This document shows, piece by piece, positions 54,361 through 63,924 of a stretch of DNA of 64,000 nucleotides. Position numbers and translations under genes: made by a program. The notes beneath the pieces were generated by a model that was not told the DNA's origin, did no database searches, and saw only the letters and a list, made by a program, of their open reading frames with translations. Within the stretch, counting starts at the first letter, position 1, and the number at the start of each line of letters is the position of its first letter. The DNA comes from Lacinutrix sp. Hel_I_90 (GTDB lineage: Bacteria > Bacteroidota > Bacteroidia > Flavobacteriales > Flavobacteriaceae), in NCBI RefSeq assembly GCF_000934685.1, contig NZ_JYNQ01000001.1, forward strand, positions 2,344,501 to 2,408,500, in the 5' to 3' direction.

Positions 54361-55017
54361 TTAAGCTTCACCATGCCATTCAGCATAAAATTGGTCTAAA
54401 AAAGAAACCATATAATCATGCCGTGCTTGAGCAATTTGTTTCCCCGTTTTAGTATTCATTTTATCTTTTAAAAGCAATAGTTTTTCATAAAAATGATTGA
54501 TTGTAGGCGCCTCCGAAGTCTTATATTCAGCTTTTGACATATTTAAATTTGGGGTTATATCTGGATTATAAATAGCTCTGTTTTTAAAACCGCCGTAGTT
54601 AAACGTGCGGGAAATACCAATAGCGCCAAGTGCATCTAAACGATCGGCATCTTGAATAACATCGAGTTCTAAAGATTTAAAACCTTCAGTTTTATCAATG
54701 TTAGAGCTATAAGAAATGTGTTGAATAATTTTCACCACGTGTTCTATAACGGCAGTATCAACATTGTGTTTAAATAAGAATTCACGCGCCTTTTTTGGAC
54801 CAATGGTGTCATCTCCACCATAAAACTTACTGTCGGCAATATCGTGTAACAAGGCGCCTAACGCAACGACTAAGGCGTTTACGTTTTCTTTTTCAGCAAT
54901 AAGTTTGGCGTTTTTAAACACGCGTAGCGTATGAAACCAATCGTGACCACCTTCAGCATTTACTAATTCTTGTTTTACGTAAGTTTTTGTTGCTTGAATT
55001 AGTGCCTCATTATTCAT
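54361..55017 (-). CDS. HD-domain phosphohydrolase
   Basis: A 218-residue cytosolic HD-superfamily enzyme. The metal-binding residues are visible: His in GGHDWFHTLRV, the HD pair in ALLHDIADSKFYGGDD and Asp in DVIQDADRLDALGAIG. This arrangement is typical of the YedJ/YpgQ-like group, which hydrolyses nucleotides or similar phosphoesters. It overlaps the acyltransferase upstream by 8 bp, so the two are expressed together. The substrate is unknown. Confidence 0.88.
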   Translation of the reverse strand: MNNEALIQATKTYVKQELVNAEGGHDWFHTLRVFKNAKLIAEKENVNALVVALGALLHDIADSKFYGGDDTIGPKKAREFLFKHNVDTAVIEHVVKIIQHISYSSNIDKTEGFKSLELDVIQDADRLDALGAIGISRTFNYGGFKNRAIYNPDITPNLNMSKAEYKTSEAPTINHFYEKLLLLKDKMNTKTGKQIAQARHDYMVSFLDQFYAEWHGEA

Positions 55018-55747
55018 TTACAACAGCATTTACAATGGTAGATTCCACTAGGGTTAAAAGCGCTTTAATTTCAAAATCGTTTACTTTTAATGGTTTGTGG
55101 ATGGTAAATGTGATATGAGCTCCAATACCCATTGGGAATTTTCCATACCTTAGAGTTTTCCAGGAATTGTTAACTGAAATAGGTAATACTAGAGCATTTG
55201 GCGCTTCTTCAAAGAGTGTTTTTAATCCTCTGGTTTGAAATGGTTTTGGAGTTCCAGTCCTACTTCGGGTGCCTTCAGGGAAAATAACAACACCGCGCTT
55301 ATGTTCTTCAATATAAGCAGCCATTGTTTTAATAGCTTGAACAGCTTGCCTAGGATCTTTTCTATTAATTAAAACAGAACCACCATGACGTAAATTATAA
55401 CTCACACTTGGAATCCCTTTACCCAGCTCTTTCTTGCTAATAAATTTTGGGTGGCATCTGCGCATAAACCATATGATTGGTGGAATGTCGTTCATGCTCT
55501 GGTGATTCGCTACCAAAATTACAGGTGCATTTTCAGGAATATGTTCCCGACCAGAGACAGAAAACCGAACCCCTAAAATATGTAAACAGTGCGTTAAAAA
55601 AAAGTTGAGATAATCCACACTTATTTTATGCGCCTGATATCCAAAAAAGGTGAAGCAAACCCATTGTATGGGGTGGAATAAGAGTAAGAAAAACCCAAAA
55701 AACAGGTAATAAATACAGGTTAAAGGATAGGCTAGTAGTTTTCTCAT
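55010..55747 (-). CDS. 1-acyl-sn-glycerol-3-phosphate acyltransferase (second PlsC paralogue)
   Basis: A 245-residue membrane acyltransferase with an N-terminal hydrophobic anchor (YPLTCIYYLFFGFFLLLFHP), the catalytic NHQSMNDI (NHx4D) and the substrate motif FPEGTRSR. FPEGTR is more canonical than in the paralogue at 60-800. I chose ATG 55747 (MRKLLAYPLTCIYY), not the upstream ATG at 55786, because the extra residues lie in the terminator of the previous gene. It overlaps the HD-domain gene. Confidence 0.9.
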   Translation of the reverse strand: MRKLLAYPLTCIYYLFFGFFLLLFHPIQWVCFTFFGYQAHKISVDYLNFFLTHCLHILGVRFSVSGREHIPENAPVILVANHQSMNDIPPIIWFMRRCHPKFISKKELGKGIPSVSYNLRHGGSVLINRKDPRQAVQAIKTMAAYIEEHKRGVVIFPEGTRSRTGTPKPFQTRGLKTLFEEAPNALVLPISVNNSWKTLRYGKFPMGIGAHITFTIHKPLKVNDFEIKALLTLVESTIVNAVVNE

Positions 55748-55778
55748 TTGTTTAGTTCTGTCGCATATCAAAAATAAA

Positions 55779-55805
55779 AAAACCACGTCAATATAACGTG
55801 GTTTA
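55779..55805 (-). terminator. Terminator of the bacilliredoxin gene
   Basis: The stem AAACCACGT / ACGTGGTTT with a 7-base loop has a T-run on the minus strand and lies about 70 bp after the bacilliredoxin stop. Confidence 0.75.
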
Positions 55806-55875
55806 ATCTCTTTTTTGTCATGTGTACTTGCATTGAAGCAGTATTAAATTGCTTCATTCCGTTTATATATACAGA

Positions 55876-56286
55876 TTAACAATACTCATTATAAGCATCT
55901 ACAAGGTTTTCAGCAATTAATTCTGCTGGACGTCCTTCAATATGGTGGCGCTCTAACATGTGTACTAATTCTCCGTTTTTAAATAAAGCCATACATGGCG
56001 AACTTGGAGGAAAAGGCACCATGTGCCCACGTGCACGATCAACGGCTTCTTTATCTACTCCTGCAAATACAGTAACGATAGTCGTTGGTTTTTTATCATT
56101 CTTTAAACTCATTTTTGCTCCTGGACGGGCATTTGCTGCTGCACAACCGCATACCGAATTCACAACGACTAGTGTTGTGCCTTCTTTAGCAATTGCGGCA
56201 TCTACTGCTTCTGCTGTATGCAATGCTTCAAAACCTGCGTTCGTTAAATCTTCGCTCATAGGTTTTACTAATTCTGCTGGATACAT
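55876..56286 (-). CDS. Bacilliredoxin BrxA/BrxB-family protein
   Basis: A 136-residue thioredoxin-fold protein of the YphP/YqiW (bacilliredoxin) family, with the motif CGC at Cys46-Cys48 in NSVCGCAAANARPG. In Bacillus these proteins remove bacillithiol from oxidised proteins. Whether this organism makes bacillithiol is not visible here. It is a single gene with its own terminator, and TAACTTTG at 56322-56329 (minus) could be its -7 box. Confidence 0.9.
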   Translation of the reverse strand: MYPAELVKPMSEDLTNAGFEALHTAEAVDAAIAKEGTTLVVVNSVCGCAAANARPGAKMSLKNDKKPTTIVTVFAGVDKEAVDRARGHMVPFPPSSPCMALFKNGELVHMLERHHIEGRPAELIAENLVDAYNEYC

Positions 56287-56321
56287 ATCTTTTAAAATTT
56301 TATTTATTAATATTTACTTTA

Positions 56322-56329
56322 CAAAGTTA
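56322..56329 (-). promoter_or_regulatory. Possible -7 box of the bacilliredoxin gene
   Basis: The minus strand reads TAACTTTG 36-43 bp before the ATG; it fits TAnnTTTG exactly. No convincing -33 TTTG was found. Confidence 0.4.
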
Positions 56330-56571
56330 AGCAATTTTCATGCTAATGTTGTTTTGGGCGGTATCTTATGCCATTAAGGTGTCATAAGGTCAGCATATAG
56401 GCTGTCTCTTGTTGTTAAAAAAACAACGGTTATACTTAGGGCAGTCGTAGGGTTTTAATCTTTGTCGGCTAACAGATGTTTAACCCAGACTCTGGGATAG
56501 TTTCGTAACAAAAGTAACTTTTTTACAACTAACAAAGTATTATATTTACAGGCTTAAAGAATTTATAAAAA

Positions 56572-57381
56572 ATGAGTGGATTAAAATGGATAGGGGCAGT
56601 ATTGGGTTGGTCGTTTGGAGGGCCAATTGGGGCAATTATAGGTGTAGCGTTAGGTAGTTTAGGTGATGCTTTTGCAGGAAAAGAAGGCTTTTTTTTAGGT
56701 GAGAGATCAGAACAAACACGTGGAAGACAACAGCAAAGACAGCAACCTAATTATAGAAGGCAAACAGATTACAGAACACAACAGCAGCGTCGTGCGCAAA
56801 CCACATCGGGTGATTTTGAAGTGAGCTTACTCATATTAGCCTCTGTGGTTATCAAAGCAGATGGGAATCAGGACCAACGTGAGTTAGATTTTGTGCGTCA
56901 GCAATTTGTGAGTATGTACGGAAAGGACAGAGCCAACAAAGCCTTTAGGTTGTTTAAAGGCATAAGTAGCCAAACGGTACCTTTACGTGAGGTGTGTATG
57001 CAAATACAGCAGATGATGGATCATGCATCACGGCTTCAGCTTTTACATTTCCTCTATGGTATTGCTAAAGCCGACGGAATGGTAACCGCAGATGAAGAAC
57101 GCCAAATTTATACCATTTCAGGGTATTTGGGTATAAGTTCTCGTGATTATAATAGTATTAAAGCGATGTTTTATAACAGTCAGGATAATGCTTATAAAAT
57201 TTTGGAAATCACAAAGACAGCCTCAATAGATGAAATTAAAAAAGCCTACCGACACATGGCTAAAAAATACCATCCAGATAAAGTAGAACACTTGGGCGAA
57301 GAGCACAAAAAAGGAGCCGAAAAGAAGTTCAAGCAAGTGCTTGAAGCTTATGAGCAGTTGCAGAAGGAGCGCGGGTTTTAA
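56572..57381 (+). CDS. TerB and DnaJ domain protein (DjlA-like)
   Basis: A 269-residue co-chaperone-like protein. The N-terminus (1-35, [20 protein letters not shown]) is a Gly-rich hydrophobic segment, likely membrane-associated. A Gln/Arg-rich linker (about 42-72) leads to a TerB/DjlA helical domain (about 80-190) and a J-domain (about 205-269) with HPD in [13 protein letters not shown]. It should stimulate DnaK at the membrane, as DjlA does; the TerB part suggests a link to stress or metal response. It is a single gene. Confidence 0.92.
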   Translation: MSGLKWIGAVLGWSFGGPIGAIIGVALGSLGDAFAGKEGFFLGERSEQTRGRQQQRQQPNYRRQTDYRTQQQRRAQTTSGDFEVSLLILASVVIKADGNQDQRELDFVRQQFVSMYGKDRANKAFRLFKGISSQTVPLREVCMQIQQMMDHASRLQLLHFLYGIAKADGMVTADEERQIYTISGYLGISSRDYNSIKAMFYNSQDNAYKILEITKTASIDEIKKAYRHMAKKYHPDKVEHLGEEHKKGAEKKFKQVLEAYEQLQKERGF

Positions 57382-57461
57382 TTTTGAATTTCTTTTTAGA
57401 AATTTGAAAGTCGGAAAGGACTAGTAAAAATAATCTTAAAAATGAAAATACAACTACAAAA

Positions 57462-57890
57462 ATGAAACACCTAATAGTATCTTTCTTTATAATTTTTAGT
57501 TTAAATAGTTTAGCCCAAACTAAAAATTATGCAGGAAACTATGAATTTAAACTGGAGGCCGGTAATGCTAAATTTGTTCAAAACCTAAGTTTAAATCCAG
57601 ATGGCACTTTTGCGTTTCGTTCATATGAATATCACGATGCTGGTATTCCTAAAGAAATAAACAAATATGCTAAGGGCTATTGGAAGCAAGATAAGAAAAG
57701 CATTTATTTTTTAGCAAAGGCAAGTGATTTTGACGAAAAGTATACTTTAGATTTTAATAATTCTAAAGCACGATTTGAAACAAAATCGCCTAGAGATAAA
57801 TCTGACAGAGATATTAAAACTTTCATCCGGTTTTATGACTCTGAAATTTTTTGGATGAAAGGGAAAACACTGTATCAAGTTAACGATTGA
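57462..57890 (+). CDS. Secreted hypothetical protein
   Basis: A 142-residue exported protein with signal peptide MKHLIVSFFIIFSLNSLAQ. The mature part is lipocalin-like in pattern (NYAGNYEFKLEAGNAKFVQN, LNPDGTFAFRSYEYHDAG, YAKGYWKQDKKSIYFLAK), as in many short Bacteroidota proteins that report an energy-cost or background term. No known family is recognised and no active-site residues are obvious. It stands alone after the DnaJ/TerB gene with an 80-bp gap. Confidence 0.75.
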   Translation: MKHLIVSFFIIFSLNSLAQTKNYAGNYEFKLEAGNAKFVQNLSLNPDGTFAFRSYEYHDAGIPKEINKYAKGYWKQDKKSIYFLAKASDFDEKYTLDFNNSKARFETKSPRDKSDRDIKTFIRFYDSEIFWMKGKTLYQVND

Positions 57891-58045
57891 TTTAAAAATA
57901 ATATCTTTAAATATAGCATTTAATGCTTTTCAGCCCTCACCGTTTTTTAAAAGCTATGAGGACTTGTTTAAATTATTATAAGCATTCCTTTTCATGAGAT
58001 TGGTATGTCCTTCGCCGCAGTAATGACAAAACATTTTTATTTCAA

Positions 58046-59206
58046 TTACCCTCTAAACAAAAAGAAATCATCCTTCATGTCTTCAATCTGCGCATCGCGA
58101 TTAGTAATAATATAGTCAATGGCCTTTGATGTAAAGGTATCTCCTTTTTCGGTGAGTGACACGATATTTTTTTCAACCACAATCATATTATTTTTAAGTG
58201 CCAATTCTAAAACCGTTTTGGCTCTTACTTTTTGCCAGTTAATGTGTTCTCGAAGATGATTTACATGGCGTTCTTCGGCTTCATCATGATTTTTTAAATG
58301 GAGCAGAAAAGTTAATAATGACACTTCGGTACGTTGTTGTTTTTCTCTATACAAAACGGCAATTACGCCTTTGCTAGGGGCAAATAAATAGACCATTAAA
58401 AATAGTAACCCTAGCATAGTAGTTATAGAACCAGCAATAGATGCATCTAGCCAATGCGCAAACCAATAGCCAGAAATAGCACTGAGCACACCAAAACCAA
58501 TGGCTAAACCGAGCATTTTCTTTAAATTTGTAGTTAATAAATAAGCAGTTGCAGCAGGTGCAATCATTAAAGCGACCACTAAAATAGCGCCAACAGCATC
58601 AAAAGCACCAACAGTGGTCACTGATGCTACAGACATGAGTCCGTAGTGGATAATCGCGGGTGAAAATCCTAAAGAAGCTGCCAAGCCAGCATCAAAGGTG
58701 CTTACTTTTAATTCTTTAAAAAAGGCTATTAGAAGGGAAAGCGTTATTAATAAAATACTACCAATAATCCATAAAGATTTTGGGCCAACATCTACGTTAG
58801 CAATCAGTAATCTGTCAAAAGGCGCAAAGGCTAATTCACCTAATAGAACGGCATCAATATCTAAATGGACGTCATTAGCATTTTTTGCGATGAGAATCAC
58901 GCCAATACTAAACAGGGCGGGAAACACCAAGCCAATGGCGGTGTCTTCTTTAACAAGTCCGGTTTTCTGTATGTATTCTACCAAAACCACTGTAATAACA
59001 CCTGTAAAAGCAGCTAAAAGAATTAATAGGGGGGAGTTGAGGTCTTGCGTTATAAAAAATCCAATAACAATACCAGGCAAAATAGAATGGCTAATCGCAT
59101 CGCTTATCATGGCCATCTTCCTAAGCACTAAAAACGTACCTGGAATGGCGCATGCAATGGCCACTAAACTTGCAATCAGTTGTATTTCTATTTGAGCACT
59201 ATTCAT
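58046..59206 (-). CDS. Metal ABC transporter permease with C-terminal winged-helix-like domain (1)
   Basis: A permease of a Mn/Zn/Fe-type ABC-3 importer with 386 residues, well above the usual 280. The membrane part covers about 1-285 with eight or so helices (IACAIPGTFLVLRKMAMISD, ISHSILPGIVIGFFI). The last 100 residues are soluble (QQRTEVSLLTFLLHLKNHDE, ENHINW-type helix, LTEKGDTFTSKAIDY), resembling a DtxR-type winged helix. I chose ATG 59206, which overlaps the upstream permease gene by 8 bp. It is the last gene of the operon. Confidence 0.88.
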   Translation of the reverse strand: MNSAQIEIQLIASLVAIACAIPGTFLVLRKMAMISDAISHSILPGIVIGFFITQDLNSPLLILLAAFTGVITVVLVEYIQKTGLVKEDTAIGLVFPALFSIGVILIAKNANDVHLDIDAVLLGELAFAPFDRLLIANVDVGPKSLWIIGSILLITLSLLIAFFKELKVSTFDAGLAASLGFSPAIIHYGLMSVASVTTVGAFDAVGAILVVALMIAPAATAYLLTTNLKKMLGLAIGFGVLSAISGYWFAHWLDASIAGSITTMLGLLFLMVYLFAPSKGVIAVLYREKQQRTEVSLLTFLLHLKNHDEAEERHVNHLREHINWQKVRAKTVLELALKNNMIVVEKNIVSLTEKGDTFTSKAIDYIITNRDAQIEDMKDDFFLFRG

Positions 59207-60326
59207 CTTTTGTACTTTGTTTAGTATATAAATTGGCTGCCGTTTCAAAGCCAGTTTCGGTTAAGCACCATAGGTTGCCTTCAAGCCTTACATAATCTTT
59301 CTCTACTAATTTTTGAAGGGTGGCACGGGTATAGCCCTGGAAATTATTCAATAGTTTTATGGCGTGCGGGTGTGAAATATCCTCATGTGTTGCAGCAATA
59401 TGATGCATGAAAGCAAGTGTTTTATGCAATTCTAAATCACGTCTGTTTTTAATAAAACGGATTTTTTTAAATAATAAACCACGGCCAGGCGAAAAAATAA
59501 AGGAGAAAATAACAAACACAGCAGCAACAAGAACAATTACTGGGCCTGTAGATAAATTATTTTGACTAGCACTTATCGCTGTTCCAAAAACACCAGAAAA
59601 GGCACCAAATAATGCCGCAAGAATCACCATAGTGCTTAAGCTGTTGGTCCATTGTCTTGCTGCAGCCGCCGGCGCTAACAACATGGCGCTCATTAGAACA
59701 ACACCTACGGTTTGCAACCCTAAAACAATGGCTAATACGATGAAACTGGTTATTAATATATCTATAAAAGTGGTGTTGAAACCTAATGTTTTGGTGTAAT
59801 CTGCATCAAATAATAGCAATTTGAACTCTTTCCAGAATAATAGTAAAACGAACAGGCAGAACCCTGTAACGATGGCCATTAGCCACACATCGCTTTCCAC
59901 TAAAGTTGCAGCTTGACCAAATAAATATTTATCTAAACCGGCTTGATTAGCATTGGGTTGCTTTTGTATAAACGTAAGCAACAGCATACCAAAACCAAAA
60001 AACAGCGACAAAATTAAACCCAAAGCCGTGTCACTTTTCAAATGTGTTTTCTTCACAATGCCCCGAATCCAAAAGGTGCCAATTAAACCACTTACCAATG
60101 CGCCTAATAATAAAACATTGGTGTCTTTAGCTCCTGTAATTAAAAAGGCAATCGCGATTCCTGGCAAAGCAGCATGTGAAATAGCATCGCCAAGTAAACT
60201 TTGCTTTCTCAAGACGGCAAAACTACCTAGCATGCCAGTTACAGCTCCTAAAATAGCTGTGCCTAATGTGATGGTGCGTAGCGTGTAATCGCTAAAAACT
60301 AATGAAAAATAGTCTTGAATATCCAT
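59199..60326 (-). CDS. Metal ABC transporter permease with C-terminal winged-helix-like domain (2)
   Basis: The partner permease has 375 residues. The membrane part is about 1-285 (LGSFAVLRKQSLLGDAISHA, ALPGIAIAFLITG). The soluble C-terminal part is about 290-375 (RDLELHKTLAFMHHIAATHE, LNNFQGYTRATLQKLVEKDY, CLTETGFETAANLY), like the tail of the other permease. Two paralogous permeases in tandem imply a heterodimeric channel. Its start shares one base with the ATPase stop (TAATG). Confidence 0.88.
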   Translation of the reverse strand: MDIQDYFSLVFSDYTLRTITLGTAILGAVTGMLGSFAVLRKQSLLGDAISHAALPGIAIAFLITGAKDTNVLLLGALVSGLIGTFWIRGIVKKTHLKSDTALGLILSLFFGFGMLLLTFIQKQPNANQAGLDKYLFGQAATLVESDVWLMAIVTGFCLFVLLLFWKEFKLLLFDADYTKTLGFNTTFIDILITSFIVLAIVLGLQTVGVVLMSAMLLAPAAAARQWTNSLSTMVILAALFGAFSGVFGTAISASQNNLSTGPVIVLVAAVFVIFSFIFSPGRGLLFKKIRFIKNRRDLELHKTLAFMHHIAATHEDISHPHAIKLLNNFQGYTRATLQKLVEKDYVRLEGNLWCLTETGFETAANLYTKQSTKDE

Positions 60327-61063
60327 TATTCTTGAATGCTTACTTTATAATTAATACCGTATGTTTTTGTCAAATTATCGTCGTTAAAAATGTCTTTTAC
60401 TGGACCTGTGGCAATTTTTTTCACGTTTAAAAACGTTACCCAATCAAAGTATTCTGGAACGGTTTGTAAATCGTGATGAACGACAATGACTGTTTTCCCT
60501 GCTTTTCGCAACTCTTTTAATATATTGATAATCGCAATTTCGGTAGTAGCATCTACGCCTTGAAAGGGTTCATCCATAAAGTAGATGGATGCATTTTGAA
60601 CCAAGGCACGCGCTAAAAATATACGCTGTTGTTGACCGCCAGATAACTGACTAATTTGTCGGCTTTTAAAAGCTAACATGCCCACTTTTTCCAAAGCCTC
60701 TAAAGCAGTTTTTTTCTCTTTTTGTCCAGGACGTTTTATCCACCCTAAACTACCATAGGTGCCCATCATGACAACATCTAAAGCAGTCGTTGGAAAATCC
60801 CAGTCTACACTTCCTTTTTGAGGGACATAAGCTACTAATTGCCGTTGTTTTTCGTAAGGTTTTCCATAAATGGTTACGCTTCCTGCAATTGGTTTTAATA
60901 TGCCCAAAATTGATTTAATTAATGTCGATTTCCCAGCGCCGTTAGGCCCAACAATTGCCATTAAAACACCTTCTGGAATTTCCAGATCAATATCCCAAAG
61001 GACCGGTTTGTAATTGTAGGCTACAGTAAGGTCATCTACTTTAACTGCTATTTTGTTTTCCAT
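60326..61063 (-). CDS. Metal ABC transporter ATP-binding protein
   Basis: A 245-residue ATPase subunit with Walker A GPNGAGKS, signature LSGGQQQR, Walker [13 protein letters not shown] and switch His in VVHHDLQTV. These match the ATPases of Mn/Zn/Fe importers (MntB/ZnuC type). It is tightly linked to the two permease genes downstream. A 243-bp gap separates it from the substrate-binding protein gene upstream, so it may have its own promoter. Confidence 0.95.
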   Translation of the reverse strand: MENKIAVKVDDLTVAYNYKPVLWDIDLEIPEGVLMAIVGPNGAGKSTLIKSILGILKPIAGSVTIYGKPYEKQRQLVAYVPQKGSVDWDFPTTALDVVMMGTYGSLGWIKRPGQKEKKTALEALEKVGMLAFKSRQISQLSGGQQQRIFLARALVQNASIYFMDEPFQGVDATTEIAIINILKELRKAGKTVIVVHHDLQTVPEYFDWVTFLNVKKIATGPVKDIFNDDNLTKTYGINYKVSIQE

Positions 61064-61306
61064 CTTTTCCCCCTTTTTTCTTATGCCGTCCCGAATCTTC
61101 AGGATTATTCGTTTATTTTAAAGAATTCTAAGCTTTCTAGCTTCCGAATTTCTTTTCCTAAATTCAAAACCACCTTTCCTTATACAAAGCAAAGGCGCTT
61201 TTAATTATTCATATTTTTTTTTAACGATTAAGTTAGCGTTGATTAAGCACTATGAGCTGATACTGATAACTTTTTAACCCCTGAATTAGCACTGCCAACG
61301 GCTGTA

Positions 61307-62221
61307 TTATTTCAATGCATTCACAATTGTATTTACATTATATTCAAACATGCCAATATATGTTCCTTCATCGGTTCCAAGGTTTCCTAACGCATCGGAG
61401 AATAATGTGCCTCCAATTTGTACATCATGATTCTTAGATTGAACGGCAGCTTGAAGCGCTTCAATGGTGCGTTTTGGCACAGAGCTTTCCACAAAAATGG
61501 CTTTTACTTTGTTCTCTATTATAAATGTAGCTAATTTTTGTACGTCTTGCACGCCAGCCTCAGTTGCAGTGCTTAAGCCTTGTAATCCTACTACGTTAAA
61601 ACCGTAGTTTTTTCCAAAGTAGTTAAAGGCATCATGAGCAGTAACTAATACTCTTTTCTCTTTAGGAAGGGTTTCAATTATCGCTAAAACGTTGGTTTGT
61701 AATGCATCTAACTTACTCAGGTATGCGGTCATGTTTGCATTGTATTGCATAGCGTTTTTTGGATCTTTTTCAGACAGAACTAAAGTTGCTTTTTTTGCAA
61801 ATTGTTTAAAAAACGCAATATTGAACCATACATGCGGATCGTAATTTGAAGCGAAATATTCAGAACCAATCAATTCAGATTTGTCTAAACTCTCACCTAA
61901 AGCAATTGGTGTTTTGGTCTTGCTTCCCATTTTCTCAAAGACCTCTACGAGTTTGCCTTCTAAATGCAAACCGTTATAGAAAATAATATCAGCATTAACA
62001 AGTTTAGAAACGTCCCCTTCGCTTGCTTTGTATAAGTGTGGATCAATACCACTTCCCATTAGGCCTTGCACGTTTATTAAATCTCCGCCAATGTTTTTAA
62101 CTAAGTCCGTGATCATGGAAGTGGTGGTTACAATATTTAGTTTTCCATTGTCTGGCTTTGTTTCTTTTTTACAGTTAAATAATATAAGTGTAATGATAAA
62201 TAGTACGCTGTATTTTTTCAT
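61307..62221 (-). CDS. Metal ABC transporter substrate-binding lipoprotein
   Basis: A 304-residue cluster A-I (ZnuA/TroA/MntC-like) binding lipoprotein. The signal ends in the lipobox ILFNC (Cys17). Metal-ligand candidates are His62 (GIDPHLY), the His in YDPHVWFN and the His in VTAHDAFNYFGKNYG, and a distal Asp/Glu. There is no His-rich loop as in many ZnuA proteins, which favours Mn or Fe over Zn, but this is weak evidence. It delivers metal to the ABC complex encoded downstream. Confidence 0.92.
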   Translation of the reverse strand: MKKYSVLFIITLILFNCKKETKPDNGKLNIVTTTSMITDLVKNIGGDLINVQGLMGSGIDPHLYKASEGDVSKLVNADIIFYNGLHLEGKLVEVFEKMGSKTKTPIALGESLDKSELIGSEYFASNYDPHVWFNIAFFKQFAKKATLVLSEKDPKNAMQYNANMTAYLSKLDALQTNVLAIIETLPKEKRVLVTAHDAFNYFGKNYGFNVVGLQGLSTATEAGVQDVQKLATFIIENKVKAIFVESSVPKRTIEALQAAVQSKNHDVQIGGTLFSDALGNLGTDEGTYIGMFEYNVNTIVNALK

Positions 62222-62352
62222 ATTTATTTTCCTTGAAAAAGGAACTTTTTTTTAATTAGACTTGTATTTATATAAGATGCTTCTCGCATCAGCTTTCAAT
62301 AAATTTTATTTTTGCTTTATGAATTCTGATCAGGGTGTTTTTGATTCTCTTT

Positions 62353-63150
62353 CTAATTTGGCAACCTAAAGCTTACACCGGCACTTAGCAAAAGATCTTG
62401 TCCTTTTGTAATACTTGAACCAACGGTTGCATCTAGTTGGACGTTGTTGGATAGTAAGTAGGTAATTCCTGCATCCCACAAATGATTGGCTTTGTTGTTT
62501 TCGGGGAAATCACCATAAAGTTCTACATAAGCTCCCCATGTATCACTCAAGCTATAACCATAAGCAAGCGTATATAAATAAGCTGCTTCTGGCGAATCGT
62601 TTTCCCAGGCAGCACCTAAATTATAAGATAAACTTGATTTTTCGTTTAATGTATGTGCAAATGAAAATCTAAAATCTACTCCCGTGTTCTCTGGTCTCAG
62701 GTCTTTTTTTACTGAAAATGGTAAATTTAAATGACCAAGAAATCCAATTTCTGGTATTATGCCACGCTCTTCTGCAATGCTAACTTTAAAACCTAGAAGT
62801 AATGGTGAAAAGCTATCTGTAGATCGTATTTCAGTGTCATTAAATTTTGTTTTAGTATTGGTGTAGTCCCAGCCTAAACGGAATTCTAAATTATCTAATA
62901 CACCATAGCGAATGAGCATTGTATTGTATGTGAAATTTTCTGTTCTGAAATTGTTTTCTTCAAAACTGTCTTAAAAGGCACCAGTTTCTACTTGTATGTA
63001 GTTTTTAGGTACTACAGAAGGAGACTCAGTAGCATCTGGACGGTCTGTTATTAAAGTACCAAGTGTGTTTTCTTCTTGTGCATAAAGTGAGAGGGATAGT
63101 GCCATGAAGGCCCCAGTTAAGAGCTGTTTTGTGTAGTGTTTAAAGTTCAT
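62353..63150 (-). pseudogene. Outer-membrane transporter-family protein with in-frame stop
   Basis: One reading frame of 265 codons, interrupted by a single TAA at 62971-62973. The first part has a signal peptide (FMALSLSLYAQ) and LGTLITDRPDATESPSVVPK, IQVETGAF. After the stop the same frame continues DSFEENNFRTENFTYN, then LIRYGVLDNLEFRLGWDYT to a C-terminal barrel ending SAGVSFRLPN. This matches the MetA-pathway/transporter family of beta-barrel proteins. TAT or TAC at the stop would restore a full-length protein. It overlaps the DtxR-family gene end by 11 bp and precedes the metal-binding lipoprotein, so a metal-related role is likely. Confidence 0.8.
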
Positions 63151-63796
63151 TGACATAGATGATTTTTGTAAAGTCTTCATTTAATAGAATTGTTTTATTG
63201 TTGATTAAAAGTTGCGTCATTTTTGTGCTGGTGAATTGTTTAACTATAGAAACAGTATTACCATATTTTAAACCGTTTTGTGCACAGAAATCGAAAAACT
63301 CTTTGTCATCACTCATCAAACGAGAAATGATATAGTTTTTATTTTCTTTCGTGTTAAATAAAGTGATAGAAGTGTCAACAGTCGTTATTTCACCAGCTTC
63401 ATTTGGTATTGGATCGCCGTGTGGATCGAATTTTGGATTGCCTAAATAATCACTTATTTTATTCGCTAAGAAATTAGACGTTTCGTGCTCTAATAATTCA
63501 GCCTCACGATGAATTTCGTGTAAAGACATATCAAACATTTTATGCAATAAGGCTTCCCAAAGCCGGTGTTTCCTAATGACATTTAAGGCCATTTTTTCTC
63601 CTTTCTCGGTCAAGCGCAATGCTTGATATTTTTCGTAGTTTAGTAAATCTTTTGTCGCTAGTTTCTTTGCCATGTCTGTGGCAGCAGCATTAGAAATTCC
63701 CAGTTTTTTTGCAATGTTACCAGGCTTAGTATCCTTGGTATCGTGGTGATCGTTTTTGTAAATGGCTTTTACAAAATTTTCAATAGCTACAGACAT
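63140..63796 (-). CDS. DtxR/MntR-family metal-dependent transcriptional regulator
   Basis: A 218-residue iron- or manganese-dependent repressor. The N-terminal winged helix is at about 5-65 (PGNIAKKLGISNAAATDMAK). The dimerisation domain with metal ligands is about 70-140 (LWEALLHKMFDMSLHEIHRE, AELLEHETSNFLANKI, PKFDPHGDPIP). A FeoA/SH3-like domain is about 150-218. It is the first gene of the metal-import locus and presumably represses it when metal is plentiful. A likely -7 box lies at 63841-63848. Confidence 0.93.
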   Translation of the reverse strand: MSVAIENFVKAIYKNDHHDTKDTKPGNIAKKLGISNAAATDMAKKLATKDLLNYEKYQALRLTEKGEKMALNVIRKHRLWEALLHKMFDMSLHEIHREAELLEHETSNFLANKISDYLGNPKFDPHGDPIPNEAGEITTVDTSITLFNTKENKNYIISRLMSDDKEFFDFCAQNGLKYGNTVSIVKQFTSTKMTQLLINNKTILLNEDFTKIIYVNEL

Positions 63797-63840
63797 TTCT
63801 TAGTGCTTTAATTAATTTTTAAGTAAGCTTAAATTTTTTT

Positions 63841-63848
63841 CAAAGATA
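63841..63848 (-). promoter_or_regulatory. Promoter -7 box of the DtxR-family gene
   Basis: The minus strand reads TATCTTTG 45-52 bp before the start codon, an exact TAnnTTTG match. A TTG lies 23 bases upstream of it. The nearby TTTAGG (63885-63890) and CTAAA (63904-63908) could be arms of a metal-regulator operator, but their spacing is wider than in classical DtxR boxes. Confidence 0.5.
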
Positions 63849-63924
63849 ACTAAAATTTTAATTATCCTACACAATTTGGCATGATTTAGGTTATATTTAA
63901 AGTCTAAACCCTAATTAATTAGAA

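Noticed and set aside
58698-59195. 165-codon open frame antisense to the metal permease gene
   Set aside because: It is a shadow of the conserved permease and has no start signals.
62353-62919. Separate 188-residue protein starting at MLIRYGVLDN
   Set aside because: The frame continues upstream through a single stop into a signal-peptide-bearing part, so one broken gene explains both pieces better.
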